The translations under genes and the position numbers were made by a program. Below the pieces are notes generated by a model. That model was not told the origin of the DNA, made no database searches, and saw nothing but the letters and a program-made list of their open reading frames with translations. A stretch of 64,000 bases of DNA from Enterovibrio calviensis DSM 14347 (GTDB lineage: Bacteria > Pseudomonadota > Gammaproteobacteria > Enterobacterales > Vibrionaceae), in contig NZ_JHZA01000001.1 of NCBI RefSeq assembly GCF_000621165.1, forward strand, positions 682,001 to 746,000, given 5' to 3'. Below are positions 7,873-17,853 of the stretch, one piece after another. How positions within the stretch are numbered: the first letter of the stretch is position 1; each line of letters begins with the position of its first letter.

Positions 7873-10083
7873 TTACTTCACGTCGAAGCGGTCGTTATTC
7901 ATCACTTTTGTCCATGCGACAACGAAGTCATCTACAAACTTTTGTTGCGCGTTGTTTGACGCATACACTTCGGCAATCGAGCGCAGCTCGGCATTGGAGC
8001 CAAAAATGAGGTCAACAGGTGTTGCTGTCCATTTTTGGTCGCCAGAGCTACGGTCAAGTCCAACATAGATGCCTTCTTGGTCTGGAGAAGGTGACCACTT
8101 GGTGGACATATCCAATAGATTTACGAAGAAGTCATTGTTGAGTGTGCCCGGTTTGTCGGTAAACACGCCATTGTCAGATCCATTGCTGTTGGCATCTAGG
8201 GCTCGCATACCGCCCACCAGTACCGTCATTTCCGGTACGGTTAGTGTCAGCAAGTCTGCACGTTCTACCAACATTTCAGCGGGGGAACGATAGTTCTTGG
8301 TACCGTCATAGTAGTTGCGGAAGCCATCAGCGGTCGGTTCGAGAACAGCGAAGGATTCGACATCAGTCATGGCTTGTGTGGCATCCATTCGCCCCGGGGT
8401 GAACGGTACGTCTGTCTCATAACCAGCGTCTTTTGCGGCTTTCTCAATGGCAGCATCACCACCAAGTACAATGACATCTGCCAGTGACACTTGGGTATCT
8501 CCAGCCTCTTTGTTGAAATCCGTCTGAATCTTTGTGAGCGTTTTCAGAACTTTGTTAGTTTCTTTAGGATTGTTTACTGCCCAATCTTTTTGCGGAGCGA
8601 GAGCAAGGCGGGCCCCGTTAGCGCCACCACGCATATCGGTGCCACGGTAACTGGCGGCAGATGCCCATGCCGTTCTCACAAGCTCAGGAACGGTCAGTCC
8701 GGAAGCAAGTATGCTGGCTTTGATTGCGTCGGCTTGTTGATCGCTGATGAGAGGATGATCAACGGCTGGAATCGGATCTTGCCATACCAGAATTTCTTCC
8801 GGAATTTCCGCACCAATGTAACGAGCGCGAGGGCCAAGATCACGGTGATTCAGCTTGAACCATGCCTTGGCAAAGGCCAGCTCAAACTCAGCAGGATTTT
8901 CACGGAATCGTTCTGCAATGGCGCGGAACTCAGGATCCTCTTTGATAGCAATATCCGTCGTAAACATGATTGGGGCATGGCGTTTGCGTGGGTCATGCGC
9001 ATCAGGGACCAATTGCGCAGCGGCTTTTGAATCAGGGATCCACTGTTTTGCACCTGCTGGGCTCTCTGTTAATACCCAGTTGAAGTTGAACAGGTTATCG
9101 AGATAGTTCGTTGTCCATTGCGTTGGGGTCACTGTCCAAGCGCCTTCAAGGCCACTGGTGACAGCATCGCCGCCTTTTCCTGTACCACATTTGTTTTTCC
9201 AGCCGAAGCCTTGATCTTCAATCTCTGCGCCAGCGGGAGCTGGTCCTACACACTCTTCAGGTTTGTGCGCGCCATGTGCTTTACCGAAGGTATGACCGCC
9301 TGCGATAAGCGCCACGATCTCTTCGTTATTCATGGCCATACGACCGAAAGAGTGCTTGATATCTTTGGCTGCAGCGAGTGGGTCGGGGACACCGCCCGGG
9401 CCTTCTGGGTTCACATATATCAGCCCCATTTGCACCGCGGCTAATCCTTCTTTTAGCTTGCCATTTTCATCTCGGCGTTCGTCAGCAAGCATTTCCTCTT
9501 CTGGCCCCCAATAGACAAGATCCGGTTCCCAATCGTCCTCACGGCCACCTGCAAAACCAAAGGTTTTAAAGCCCATCGCTTCCAGAGATACGTTGCCTGT
9601 TAATGCCATGAGATCTGCCCAAGATAAGCTAGCACCGTACTTTTGTTTTACTGGCCACAGCAAGCGTCTTGCTTTGTCTAGATTACCGTTGTCCGGCCAG
9701 CTATTGAGTGGGTCAAAACGTTGCTGACCACCACCGGCACCGCCACGTCCATCGTTCACACGATAGGTGCCCGCGGCATGCCATGCCATGCGAATGAAGA
9801 AGGGACCATAATGACCATAATCTGCAGGCCACCAGTCTTGTGAGGTGGTGAGAACAGTGGCAATGTCTGCTTTGACTTGCGAAAGATCGAGTGCTTCAAA
9901 GGCTGATGCGTAGTCGAAACTCTCGCCATAGGGATTTGAGGAGCTATCGTGGTCTCGAAGTGGTGCCAGGTTGAGTTGATCCGGCCACCAGAATTGATTT
10001 GATTTCGGCTCTCCTTGAGAAAAGGCGGGAGCAGCCACGAGGAGGCTTGTTAACGTGATAGAAAGTAACGTGCGCTTGAACAT
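7873..10083 (-). CDS. katG: Exported catalase-peroxidase KatG
   Basis: A bifunctional haem catalase-peroxidase of 736 residues, removing hydrogen peroxide. The distal site is R98-M-A-W101-H102 ([11 protein letters not shown]); the self-made Trp-Tyr-Met adduct would be W101, Y223 ([10 protein letters not shown]) and M249 (GRMAMNN); the proximal haem ligand is H264 in GGHTFGKAH. The C-terminal half is the usual haem-free duplicate. Unlike cytosolic KatG it begins with a clear Sec signal peptide ([20 protein letters not shown], cleavage near AFS-Q), so it should work in the periplasm, like the KatG2/KatP types. It is a single-gene unit with its own terminator and a long AT-rich upstream region. 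Confidence 0.96.
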   Translation of the reverse strand: MFKRTLLSITLTSLLVAAPAFSQGEPKSNQFWWPDQLNLAPLRDHDSSSNPYGESFDYASAFEALDLSQVKADIATVLTTSQDWWPADYGHYGPFFIRMAWHAAGTYRVNDGRGGAGGGQQRFDPLNSWPDNGNLDKARRLLWPVKQKYGASLSWADLMALTGNVSLEAMGFKTFGFAGGREDDWEPDLVYWGPEEEMLADERRDENGKLKEGLAAVQMGLIYVNPEGPGGVPDPLAAAKDIKHSFGRMAMNNEEIVALIAGGHTFGKAHGAHKPEECVGPAPAGAEIEDQGFGWKNKCGTGKGGDAVTSGLEGAWTVTPTQWTTNYLDNLFNFNWVLTESPAGAKQWIPDSKAAAQLVPDAHDPRKRHAPIMFTTDIAIKEDPEFRAIAERFRENPAEFELAFAKAWFKLNHRDLGPRARYIGAEIPEEILVWQDPIPAVDHPLISDQQADAIKASILASGLTVPELVRTAWASAASYRGTDMRGGANGARLALAPQKDWAVNNPKETNKVLKTLTKIQTDFNKEAGDTQVSLADVIVLGGDAAIEKAAKDAGYETDVPFTPGRMDATQAMTDVESFAVLEPTADGFRNYYDGTKNYRSPAEMLVERADLLTLTVPEMTVLVGGMRALDANSNGSDNGVFTDKPGTLNNDFFVNLLDMSTKWSPSPDQEGIYVGLDRSSGDQKWTATPVDLIFGSNAELRSIAEVYASNNAQQKFVDDFVVAWTKVMNNDRFDVK

Positions 10084-10879
10084 ATTCGTCTCCTTTTAAT
10101 ATTTCTACGTTTACTCTGAGTGTCGATAACTCAATGTTTTCGATAATTTCCGTGTGAAAGAATGCTTTGTGATTACATACTAATTGGTGCTTTTAGAATG
10201 CGTGTTATGCAATTGAATTAATTAAAGTGTCTTAAATATTGTTCACTTGGTTTTTGAGTAGAAAAGATTTTCTTCTCTTACCGCCGTCTGTTGACGGAAT
10301 GCTTTTTCATAACCGCATGATATTAATTTAATAAAAAGTAAGCCCCACGTTCTGGCAAGAATTGAATGGTCTGTATTTGTCTAAATAAATGACCAGTGAT
10401 GAGATTGTAGGCAGAAATTCATCAATATATAAAAATAATTATTCCGATGGGTTCGATAGAAAAAACAAATAATTTAGGTGTGACTTTTCAATCTGGTGTA
10501 TTAACTGGTTAATATAATTGATTTTATTATTTTATCTTGAGGGGTTATTTTTGGGTGTCTGGTTATTTTCTGTGTTTTTTATTTTAATTAAATGTCAGAA
10601 CTTTGCAGTGTGTAAATATGAATCTAATTGTATTTTCCAATTTACAAGAATTATTATCACTTATGAGGGAGCGATAACCAAGTAACCTGAAGATGTTCGC
10701 TGAATCCGGCATCTTCAGGTTACTTGGGAATCGTCTAAGCGCTGTCTGTTTAGGATGATTCTCATGGCGTTTTTTCAGATCCATAGCTTCACTTAACAAG
10801 CATTTTGTCGGTGCTCGAGTATGCATAGGGGCACATTGTTGTTAGATTGGTGAATAAAAACAAAGAGAAGGAGAGCTTG
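10084..10879. other. AT-rich 796-bp intergenic region upstream of katG
   Basis: This gap separates divergent katG and the Mpo1-like gene. It is much richer in A and T than the flanking genes and should hold both promoters. I see no convincing protein gene. The one clear element is the palindromic repeat at 10678-10728. A peroxide-sensor site is expected but I could not identify one by eye. Confidence 0.6.
10678..10728. repeat. Palindromic intergenic repeat (complete copy)
   Basis: CCAAGTAACCTGAAGATG (10678-10695) is perfectly complementary to CATCTTCAGGTTACTTGG (10710-10727) across a 14-base loop. It belongs to the same family as copies at 13618, 18677 and 43411, but has GTAACC in place of GCAACC, changed in both arms, so the pairing is kept. 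Confidence 0.85.
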
Positions 10880-11347
10880 ATGAAGAAGAAATCATTGGAT
10901 GACTGGTTCGAAGAATACGGTGAAAGTCACCAACACCCGACAAACCAAAAGATCCATAAGGTCGCCGTGCCGGGCATATTTTTCTCAGTGGCTGGATTTC
11001 TCTGGCTGCTCCCATCGTTTTCCGTTTTGGGCATCCAGATTGCCCCATACTTTCTCGTTTTGGCATTTGTCTTGGGATTCTATGCGCGGTTGTCTATCAA
11101 AGCACTGGCTGCGATGGCGTCTTTTTCGGCATTTTGCACCATGGTATTGATTGAACTTGAGGCTGCGAACATCAGCATTATCAATTTATCCTTAGCGATG
11201 TTTGTGGTTCTGTGGATATTGCAATTTGTGGGTCATCACATTGAGGGGAAGAAGCCTTCTTTCTTGAAAGATGTGCAGTTCTTGCTGATTGGCCCTGCGT
11301 GGGTTTTTCACTTCTATGTGCCACTAACTCGCCATGAACAAGGCTAG
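10880..11347 (+). CDS. Mpo1-like (DUF962) membrane protein
   Basis: The 155-residue product has the DUF962/Mpo1 signature: an N-terminal DWFEEYGESHQHPTNQKIHK, four hydrophobic segments, and QFVGHHIEGKKPSFLKDVQF followed by LLIGPAWVF. In yeast Mpo1 is an iron-dependent dioxygenase of 2-hydroxy fatty acids in the ER membrane; the histidines HQHP and GHH seen here correspond to the conserved ones. The bacterial role is untested. The start at 10880 follows AAGGAGAGCTTG. The gene converges on phoX and shares a bidirectional terminator with it. Confidence 0.85.
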   Translation: MKKKSLDDWFEEYGESHQHPTNQKIHKVAVPGIFFSVAGFLWLLPSFSVLGIQIAPYFLVLAFVLGFYARLSIKALAAMASFSAFCTMVLIELEAANISIINLSLAMFVVLWILQFVGHHIEGKKPSFLKDVQFLLIGPAWVFHFYVPLTRHEQG

Positions 11348-11401
11348 ATGATCAAGGCTAGCAACGAAGATTCGTTGAACTTGGCTTCCGCGACAGGACA
11401 A

Positions 11402-11427
11402 AAAAACCAGCCATCAGGCTGGTTTTT
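11402..11427. terminator. Bidirectional terminator between Mpo1-like gene and phoX
   Basis: AAAAACCAGCC (11402-11412) pairs with GGCTGGTTTTT (11417-11427) around ATCA. It has A and T runs on both sides and lies between convergent genes. Confidence 0.9.
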
Positions 11428-11475
11428 GTTAGGTGTTTAGCAGCGACGAATCAGTCGATGCTGAAGTTATTGGCG

Positions 11476-13371
11476 TTATGCGCCGATCACGCCGCCGTCT
11501 TTACGAGTAATACGCATAACGGTGGAGCGAGGCACCGAGTCTCCGCCATCTGGGAAGTGTGAAGGCGCAAGATCTTCGCCAGGGTGCTGTACGCCCACGA
11601 ACATGGTTTTGTGATCCGGTGAGAAAGCCAAACCTGTAATTTCACACGCGATAGGGCCCGTCAAGAAACGGCGGATTTCGCCAGTTTTCGGGTCCGCACA
11701 TAGCATTTGGTTGTTGCCCATGCCTGCGAAGTTATCTTTGTTTGAATACTTACCGTCAGTTTGGATCCACATACGGCCTGCAGCATCAAAACCTAGACCA
11801 TCTGGGCTGTTGAACATGTTGTCTTTATTGATGTTTGGTGTACCCGCCATCAGGTCATCATGCACTTCTGGGTTGCCCGCCATCACAAACAAATCCCAAT
11901 CGAAGGTTGTTGCTGTGTGGTCGCCATTCTTTGGCTCCCAGCGGATGATGTGACCATAAGGGTTTTTAACACGCGGGTTAGCCACATTCACAGGCTGCGT
12001 GTCTCTTACGCCACGGTATTTGTTGTTGGTTAGCGTACAGAACACGTGCTTATTGTCTGGGTGAACAGCAACCCACTCAGGGCGGTCCATGGTGGTTGCG
12101 CCAACGTGTGTCGCGGCTTTACGTGCGAAGATCATGACTTCTGCTTGGCTGTTGAAGCCATTTTCAGGCGTTAGGCCATTTTTACCGAACGTCAGTTCAA
12201 TCCATTCGCCATTGCCCTTGATCTCACCTTCTTTGCCGTCCAATTTCGCGACGTAAAGCGTGCCTTCTTCAAGCAGGTTGAGGTTAGACGTGTGGACGCC
12301 TGGCTTGTACTTGTTCTTAGAAACAAATTTGTACAAGTGCTCACCACGCTCATCATCGCCCAAGTAAACAACCACATGGCCGTCATCATTGATCGTGAGT
12401 GCAGCGTTTTCGTGCTTAAAGCGACCCAATGCTGAGCGCTTCTTCGGCGTGGAATTTGGGTTCATTGGGTCGATTTCAACAACCCAACCAAAGCGGTTTG
12501 GCTCGTTAGGTGTTTTTGCGATGTCGAAGCGATCATCGTGTTTCCACCAGTCGTAACCCCAGTCTTTGTCTTTCACACCGTAACGTTTGTATTCGTCAGT
12601 CAGCTCTACTTCTTTTGACGCGGCGAAGTAACCATTGAAGTTTTCTTCACAGGTGAGGTAAGTGCCCCAAGGTGTTTGACCATTTGCGCAGTTGTTGTAC
12701 GTACCTAAGATCTTGTTACCTGAAGCGTCTGCAGCCGTTTTCAGTAGGTCATTCCCTGCGGCTGGGCCCGTCATTTCCATTTCGGTGTAAGCCGTTAGCT
12801 TACGATTCAAACGGCCTTCTACGTTCACTTGCCATTCACCGTCTTTCTTCACTAACTCGATGATAGAGACACCGTGCGCAGCTTGAGATTTACGCACATC
12901 ATCGGCAGAAATGTTCTTGCCTTGGTGTGGGTAAAGGTATTCGTTGTTGGTGTATTCGTTGTTGGCAACTAACACAGCGCGCGTGTCTGAAATCGGGAAG
13001 AAAGTCATGCCGTCAGTGTTGTCGCCATACTGCATTTCTTGCGCTTTCGAATCATTGGATTGACTGAACGCCGGTGAGTTCGCGAACAATGGGTCACCCC
13101 AAGAGACAAGGCGTTCAGCCACATAGCCTTCAGGCACAACAATCGTATCTGCCGTGGATGCTGGAATGGCTTTGAAACCCATTAGCGTGCTTTTGTCCAT
13201 GGAACCAGCCACGGCCTGTGCAACTGGCGTTGCTGCGAAAAATGCAACAGAACCTGCGGCCCCGGTTGCACGAAGGAAATTGCGGCGATTCATCGCTGCA
13301 TCAATAAAACGGTTGAAGGCTGGTTCTGCGTCCAGTTCACGTTGATCGTTATGTTGGTTATATTCGCTCAC
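11476..13371 (-). CDS. phoX: PhoX-family alkaline phosphatase, Tat-exported
   Basis: A 631-residue PhoX-type phosphatase. The N-terminal MNRRNFLRATGAAGSVAFFA (about residues 28-47) is a twin-arginine signal, so it is exported folded, as expected for an enzyme with a calcium/iron cofactor. Family landmarks include NNEYTNNEYLYPH, GTYLTCEENFNGYF, DDRGEH-type acidic loops and the closing VGVQHPGEDLAPSHFPDGG. I choose the GTG at 13371 because AAAGGAAG precedes it by six bases; the upstream extension to 13506 has no ribosome site. The long segment ahead of the RR motif is common in this family. It would release phosphate from organic esters in the periplasm. No clear Pho box was found by eye. Confidence 0.9.
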   Translation of the reverse strand: MSEYNQHNDQRELDAEPAFNRFIDAAMNRRNFLRATGAAGSVAFFAATPVAQAVAGSMDKSTLMGFKAIPASTADTIVVPEGYVAERLVSWGDPLFANSPAFSQSNDSKAQEMQYGDNTDGMTFFPISDTRAVLVANNEYTNNEYLYPHQGKNISADDVRKSQAAHGVSIIELVKKDGEWQVNVEGRLNRKLTAYTEMEMTGPAAGNDLLKTAADASGNKILGTYNNCANGQTPWGTYLTCEENFNGYFAASKEVELTDEYKRYGVKDKDWGYDWWKHDDRFDIAKTPNEPNRFGWVVEIDPMNPNSTPKKRSALGRFKHENAALTINDDGHVVVYLGDDERGEHLYKFVSKNKYKPGVHTSNLNLLEEGTLYVAKLDGKEGEIKGNGEWIELTFGKNGLTPENGFNSQAEVMIFARKAATHVGATTMDRPEWVAVHPDNKHVFCTLTNNKYRGVRDTQPVNVANPRVKNPYGHIIRWEPKNGDHTATTFDWDLFVMAGNPEVHDDLMAGTPNINKDNMFNSPDGLGFDAAGRMWIQTDGKYSNKDNFAGMGNNQMLCADPKTGEIRRFLTGPIACEITGLAFSPDHKTMFVGVQHPGEDLAPSHFPDGGDSVPRSTVMRITRKDGGVIGA

Positions 13372-13617
13372 GATAACTTCCTTTACGTGTTGTTTGACGG
13401 AAATGAAAACGTTTTGTTTAGGCTGCGAAGTTTGCGTAGGAAATGTGAAGTATTCGTGACCTACCAATGAACATAAGATGTCATTTAACGAATACTTGAT
13501 TGGCATTGAAGGAATATTGAAAGTTCAAATGCAGTAAATTGCATGTTGATATGCCGCTCACCCCTGTACAATGCGATGCATAAATACTAATGAAAAATTG
13601 CATCACTCTTCACTTAT

Positions 13618-13675
13618 ATACCCAAGCAACCTGAAGATACTCGCTGAATCCAGCACCTTCAGGTTGCTTGGGTAT
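13618..13675. repeat. Palindromic intergenic repeat (complete copy)
   Basis: ATACCCAAGCAACCTGAAG (13618-13636) pairs with CTTCAGGTTGCTTGGGTAT (13657-13675) over 19 bases with a 20-base loop. It lies between divergent phoX and the cytochrome c gene. Confidence 0.85.
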
Positions 13676-13734
13676 GCACGGTCAAGTGTGGTGCAATAAA
13701 TTAGACAAGCGTGAAACATTTTGGAGACGATACA

Positions 13735-14058
13735 TTGAACAACCTTTTGGGCAGCCTTATTTTGATGGCAGCAATGTCGAGCCCTGTAATAGCCAATATG
13801 CCTGAAGGTAATTCAGACATTGGAATGCAAAAAGCCTACACCTGCCAGTTTTGTCATGGCGTGACGGGTGTTAGCCCACGAGATGACTATCCGAATATGA
13901 ACGGCCAAAATGCTGAATATCTTTATGACGCAATGATGGCGTATAAAGAGGGTCAGCGTGACGGTGCAATGGGTCGACTAATGAAACAACAGATGTCAGT
14001 GCTGAGCGCGCAGGACATGGCAGACATTGCCGCGTATTACGCGGAACAGTCACGTTAG
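13735..14058 (+). CDS. Small class I cytochrome c, periplasmic
   Basis: The 107-residue product has one CXXCH haem site (CQFCH, in [15 protein letters not shown]), a downstream methionine-rich stretch ([11 protein letters not shown]) that can supply the axial ligand, and the C-terminal helix [16 protein letters not shown] usual for cytochrome c4/c553-like proteins. I choose a TTG start at 13735: GGAG lies eight bases ahead and it gives a clean signal peptide ([19 protein letters not shown]). A GTG eight codons earlier would put charged residues in front and lacks a ribosome site. The redox partner is unknown. Confidence 0.82.
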   Translation: MNNLLGSLILMAAMSSPVIANMPEGNSDIGMQKAYTCQFCHGVTGVSPRDDYPNMNGQNAEYLYDAMMAYKEGQRDGAMGRLMKQQMSVLSAQDMADIAAYYAEQSR

Positions 14059-14140
14059 AAGGTCTGATCACATTGATAATTTGCGGCTTAACGGTGCCGC
14101 TGGTAATGTGCCAACCAAACGTATTCCTAAGGAAGAAATA

Positions 14141-14599
14141 ATGGCGAAAATCTGGGTTGATGCCGATGCTTGTCCGACGGTAATCAAAGAAGTGCTATAC
14201 CGCGCCGCAGAGCGCACGCAAACTGAATTAGTGCTGGTAGCCAATCAGTCATTGCGTACGCCTCCATCTCGCTTTATTCGCAGCATTCAAGTAGAGAAAG
14301 GCTTTGACGTGGCAGACAACGAAATCGTGCAGCGTGTTGAGCGTGGAGATTTGGTGATCACGGCAGATATTCCATTGGCGTCAGAAGTTATCGATAAAGC
14401 GGCTGTGGCGTTGAATCCAAGGGGCGAATTGTACACCAAGGAGAATATCCGCCAGCGACTGAACATGCGTGATTTTATGGATACATTGCGCTCTAGCGGA
14501 ATTCAGACCGGTGGCCCTGCGACAATGAGCCAGCAAGACAGACAAATGTTTGCCAATGAACTCGACAAGTTTCTGCAAAGAAGCAAAGCGGCCAAATAG
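14141..14599 (+). CDS. YaiI/YqxD family protein (UPF0178)
   Basis: The 152-residue product begins [20 protein letters not shown] and contains [38 protein letters not shown] and [10 protein letters not shown], the signature of UPF0178. The fold is a PIN-like nuclease-type domain with conserved acidic residues (D7, D9, D in TADIPLA), but no activity is established. Start at 14141 follows AAGGAAGAAATA. It is 82 bases after the cytochrome gene and may be co-transcribed; a terminator follows. Confidence 0.93.
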   Translation: MAKIWVDADACPTVIKEVLYRAAERTQTELVLVANQSLRTPPSRFIRSIQVEKGFDVADNEIVQRVERGDLVITADIPLASEVIDKAAVALNPRGELYTKENIRQRLNMRDFMDTLRSSGIQTGGPATMSQQDRQMFANELDKFLQRSKAAK

Positions 14600-14622
14600 C
14601 GTGTCGTCTTGTAGCAAACGTG

Positions 14623-14650
14623 AAAAAGGAGCGAATTATCGCTCCTTTTT
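14623..14650. terminator. Terminator after the YaiI-type gene
   Basis: AAAAAGGAGCG (14623-14633) pairs with CGCTCCTTTTT (14640-14650). It lies between convergent genes and can serve both. Confidence 0.9.
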
Positions 14651-14681
14651 CTTTTGGATCTATTAACGCCTTCGCAGGGAG

Positions 14682-16352
14682 TTAGTTAAAGATCTTGCTC
14701 CAACAGCCACTTGTACAGATAACATCCTTGTTCGAATGTAACTGTGCACGGTGACCTTTTCGAACGTTGTAGTATTGACCATTAGGGCCTTTCAGTCGTG
14801 CCCAAGCAATATCACCTGATTGGTAGTAACGCTCATGATTTCCATGTTGCTCATAGTATTGACCACCACTGTTGATGGAAATGCTACGAAGGTGTGAACC
14901 TGTTTGATAGAACTCAAGCGTGGTGCCTGCTGGAATGGTGCCGCTGATGTTCGCATGCACGCCTCGAATATACTGGTCATTTCCGTGGCCGCCTCTGCTG
15001 CCGTGCCACGCGACGCGGCTGTTGCTTGCCGCGTTGGTCAAGAGTGTGTGTACATCAGGGTCATTGTCGATGATGGTGACATTAGCAGCACTCAAATCGC
15101 TCTTGTCTGAAGCCACCCAAGCATTCAACGTAAAGTACTCGCTGTTCTCATGGGTAGAATCGTTGACGGTTGGTACGCCGATACGCACTGAATCTACGCC
15201 TTGCGGCAAGCTGATTTCTGTTAGCGTTGAGGAGATAGTCGCAGAGCCTGTTGAGCCATCAGAGAATAGCAAGGCCACTGTATTGCGATAGTCGCTGTTT
15301 AATACTGCGGTGCCATTTTTCAGTGAGACACGTACTTTGGTATTCGCATCGCCTGTTGCTTTGTCAAAGTTAATCGTAAAGTAGGCGGTTGAGCCTTCAT
15401 TCACCGAAGCCGATGCCAAGGTGATTCCCGTAACTTCTGGTGTCAAATCACTTGGGAAGATGGTCTTCTCATAGCAGGTATGATCTTCTGAGGTAACAGT
15501 ACCCATTGCACTGATGCGGCTTGGGAACAATCCCACGGTTTTCTTTTCGCCAGTCGAAAGCTTAACGCGAAAGAGGTGGTTACTGTTCACGTTGCCTGAA
15601 ACGTTCTGGTTCTTGGCGGCAATCAGTACCTGACCGTTTTGGTCTAGCGTTGCAGTGGTGACGAAATCGATAAAGTGGAAGGCTTTAAAGGTAAGCGCAC
15701 CCGTTGTGGTATCCACCGCAAACGTGCGGCCGTTCGTCACAAACAGCAGTTCACCATCTTGGAAGACAAAGTCACCCCAACTAGTAAAACCGCCAAACTT
15801 TAGATCGCTCGGGAAATCTGCAATGTGCGTAGATTCGCCAGTGATTGGGTCGATGGTAAAAATGGTTCTCGCATCCGAGGCGAACAGCTCACCGCTATCT
15901 GGGTCAAAGGCCATGCGAAGGATTTGCTTCTTCGTTGTCGGGCCTGCAACGTGGTTACCCGTGGCTGGGTCCATGTAAGCGAGTTGGTATGACTTTACTT
16001 TCTTCGCGTGTAAATCGAGGCTCTTAAACTCTTCTTCCGTCACGTCACCTTCTACGCCTTGAAGATGGTAAGCCGTCGGTTGTGGTGCGCTCGCGTAGTA
16101 AAGGCGGTCAGTAATGCGATCATAAGACATGCTCGATGCGCTGAACAATGCGCGAGAATGGTACTGCTCACGGTCTTGTGCATCTGCATAGTAGGTGGAT
16201 GACATTTCTTTGGCTTCTTGAACGTCAACCAACAACCCGACGTGTCCGCGGCCTGCATTCATTGAGTAAACATTGCCCGCACAATAAGCGAGAGCTTGTG
16301 TGGAGGTCAGTGCCCCAGCAAGAATTGCAGTAGTAAGCAGTGTCTTTTTCAT
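14682..16352 (-). CDS. Secreted protein with Calx-beta domain
   Basis: The 556-residue product has a Sec signal peptide (MKKTLLTTAILAGALTSTQALA). Residues about 25-300 look like a beta-propeller-type region with repeats such as YDRITDRLYYASAP, FDPDSGELFASDARTIFTID and DTTTGALTFKAFHF. Residues about 315-435 form a Calx-beta motif (NEGSTAYFTINFDKA, GTAVLNSDYRN, ENSEYFTLNAWVASDKS, VTIIDNDP), usually calcium-binding. The last 110 residues are not recognised and hold two Cys near the end (CTSGCW). Likely extracellular or surface-associated. The ATG at 16352 is preferred to the GTG one codon before it. It is monocistronic. Confidence 0.85.
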   Translation of the reverse strand: MKKTLLTTAILAGALTSTQALAYCAGNVYSMNAGRGHVGLLVDVQEAKEMSSTYYADAQDREQYHSRALFSASSMSYDRITDRLYYASAPQPTAYHLQGVEGDVTEEEFKSLDLHAKKVKSYQLAYMDPATGNHVAGPTTKKQILRMAFDPDSGELFASDARTIFTIDPITGESTHIADFPSDLKFGGFTSWGDFVFQDGELLFVTNGRTFAVDTTTGALTFKAFHFIDFVTTATLDQNGQVLIAAKNQNVSGNVNSNHLFRVKLSTGEKKTVGLFPSRISAMGTVTSEDHTCYEKTIFPSDLTPEVTGITLASASVNEGSTAYFTINFDKATGDANTKVRVSLKNGTAVLNSDYRNTVALLFSDGSTGSATISSTLTEISLPQGVDSVRIGVPTVNDSTHENSEYFTLNAWVASDKSDLSAANVTIIDNDPDVHTLLTNAASNSRVAWHGSRGGHGNDQYIRGVHANISGTIPAGTTLEFYQTGSHLRSISINSGGQYYEQHGNHERYYQSGDIAWARLKGPNGQYYNVRKGHRAQLHSNKDVICTSGCWSKIFN

Positions 16353-16794
16353 CACGATTACCTGTCATCCATGTAAAAGGTTAGCAAAATCGCCGTTCGT
16401 ACTTGGTTTTGTACAAAACGAGTTACTGTGTCACTCGAGTTTGTTCAACGTTGCATTGCTGGCGATGCGTTAGCGATGATTGGAGATTATGGAAAAGTGA
16501 ATGACTTTGTTATCTCAATATTGAGACATGTGGTTTTTTGATGACTTATAAGGAGAACGCGATAGAACTTTTGGGGTAGTAGCATTAAGAAATATGGGGT
16601 GCCTCGTTATGCGAGGCTCATGCTTCTATCACATAAAGCATGGTAAAAGTGGCAGGTCTAGTGTTTGCCATCATTGCCGTAAAGTGCATCTACTTTCAAT
16701 GACATGTCTGTTTTTTTGGCCAGTGTGTTGGCGTTATAGCTAAATTTATATTCTCTAATTTGATGCATATGAATCGCTTTGATTTCATATCAAA
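16353..16794. other. 442-bp intergenic region
   Basis: Between the lipase stop and the start of the Calx-beta gene, both on the minus strand. It should hold the promoter of the latter. A hairpin GCCTCG-TTATG-CGAGGC (16601-16617) is the only structure I noticed; it lacks a T run. No gene was seen. Confidence 0.5.
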
Positions 16795-17661
16795 TTAGTG
16801 CATATCAAAGTAGTCCTTACGACGAATGTACTTGTCCATAAAGTGATAGGCGATGGGGCGCAATAACCAGCTTGTCAGTACTCGGATGATTCGAATGATA
16901 GAAGGCATATTGTGATGAATACGGTCATTGTGGAGCCACAATAGCTGGCCAACGTGCCAAAAAAGAAAAGGGATTCCCGGTAAGAAGGTCACGATATCGA
17001 CATCGCAACATATCCGATATGTTTTTGATTTGAGTCTGTATCTGTCTTTAAACGTCCAATAGCCCGTCGCGGGCTGCCCAAATGTGACAATGCGTTTTAT
17101 GGAGTTGGGATACTTTTGCTCGATAATTTCGGCAGCAATGATCGCCATACTTCCACCAGAGGAATGTCCCGTAAACGACAATTTCTTTCCTTGGCTAATC
17201 AGCGGTAATAGGCAGGACTCTAGTTTTTCGATAACGGAGACACCATCGAGATGGTTGTCTTCAATGGAATGGATGATGTCAGCTTGCTGAGCAGTGGTGA
17301 GGTTAGCTGCCTGTCTTATTCTGTTTTTTTGCATGAAGTGGCTTGGTTGCTTTAAAAGAAACTGAAAACCCCAATGGACATGTCCAGCATAGTTAGGAGC
17401 ATCGACGCGGCTTGGGAAAACGGCCAGATTCAGCGCCCAATCCCATAAGCTATGTGATCCTTTAAAAACAACCACGACGTCTCCGTCTTCTTTCCAAAGC
17501 ACGCGAATAATTGTCTTTCCCCATCGATTGTGGATATCGCGTCTGCCTAGTTCAGAAAAGCCGTATTGGCGGTGGTCAAATTGCAGAGGGTAAGCATCAC
17601 GACAAAGAATGGCGTAACGTTCATATTGATAACGCTTGAGCTTTTCTACTTTTGGACGCAA
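16795..17661 (-). CDS. Class 3 lipase-like alpha/beta hydrolase
   Basis: The 288-residue product carries the lipase nucleophile elbow GHSSGG (Ser 167) in KLSFTGHSSGGSMAIIAAEI, followed by RIVTFGQPATG and DVDIVTFLPG, where the catalytic Asp would lie, in the order of the Lipase_3 family. The catalytic His is probably in LLWLHNDRIHHN. There is no signal peptide, but a hydrophobic C-terminal stretch (IIRIIRVLTSWLLRPIAY) could attach it to a membrane. The start is a TTG with a poor ribosome site and is uncertain. A heptanucleotide tandem repeat lies about 100 bases upstream, in its promoter region. Confidence 0.82.
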   Translation of the reverse strand: MRPKVEKLKRYQYERYAILCRDAYPLQFDHRQYGFSELGRRDIHNRWGKTIIRVLWKEDGDVVVVFKGSHSLWDWALNLAVFPSRVDAPNYAGHVHWGFQFLLKQPSHFMQKNRIRQAANLTTAQQADIIHSIEDNHLDGVSVIEKLESCLLPLISQGKKLSFTGHSSGGSMAIIAAEIIEQKYPNSIKRIVTFGQPATGYWTFKDRYRLKSKTYRICCDVDIVTFLPGIPFLFWHVGQLLWLHNDRIHHNMPSIIRIIRVLTSWLLRPIAYHFMDKYIRRKDYFDMH

Positions 17662-17756
17662 TGCCTACCCGCACTTTTTCACTGATTTAGTGACAGTGTA
17701 GTCAGCGTAAATGACGATACGACGACAGTGGTCCAAGGAGAGGAAAAATCGGGTCG

Positions 17757-17811
17757 TAAAAGGTAAAAGGTAAAAGGTAAAAGGTAAAAGGTAAAAGGTA
17801 AAAGGTAAAAG
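17757..17811. repeat. Tandem heptanucleotide repeat (TAAAAGG, about 8 copies)
   Basis: TAAAAGG is repeated without interruption for 55 bases. It lies between the stop of an unrecognised minus-strand gene and the start of the lipase gene. Repeats of this kind change length by slippage; here they would alter spacing in the region upstream of the lipase gene. Confidence 0.95.
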
Positions 17812-17853
17812 TAGAGGAGGATAATGCCGCTGACAGCGGCATAGTAGAATGGA

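Noticed and set aside
8491..9030. A 179-codon open frame opposite katG
   Set aside because: It lies fully inside katG on the other strand, has no ribosome site and no family resemblance; katG is intact and well conserved.
10584..10826. 80-codon minus-strand frame in the katG upstream region
   Set aside because: It crosses the palindromic repeat, has atypical composition and no ribosome site.
13372..13617. Pho box ahead of phoX
   Set aside because: TGACAT and TTCAT elements occur but no pair with the 11-bp spacing of a PhoB site could be made out.
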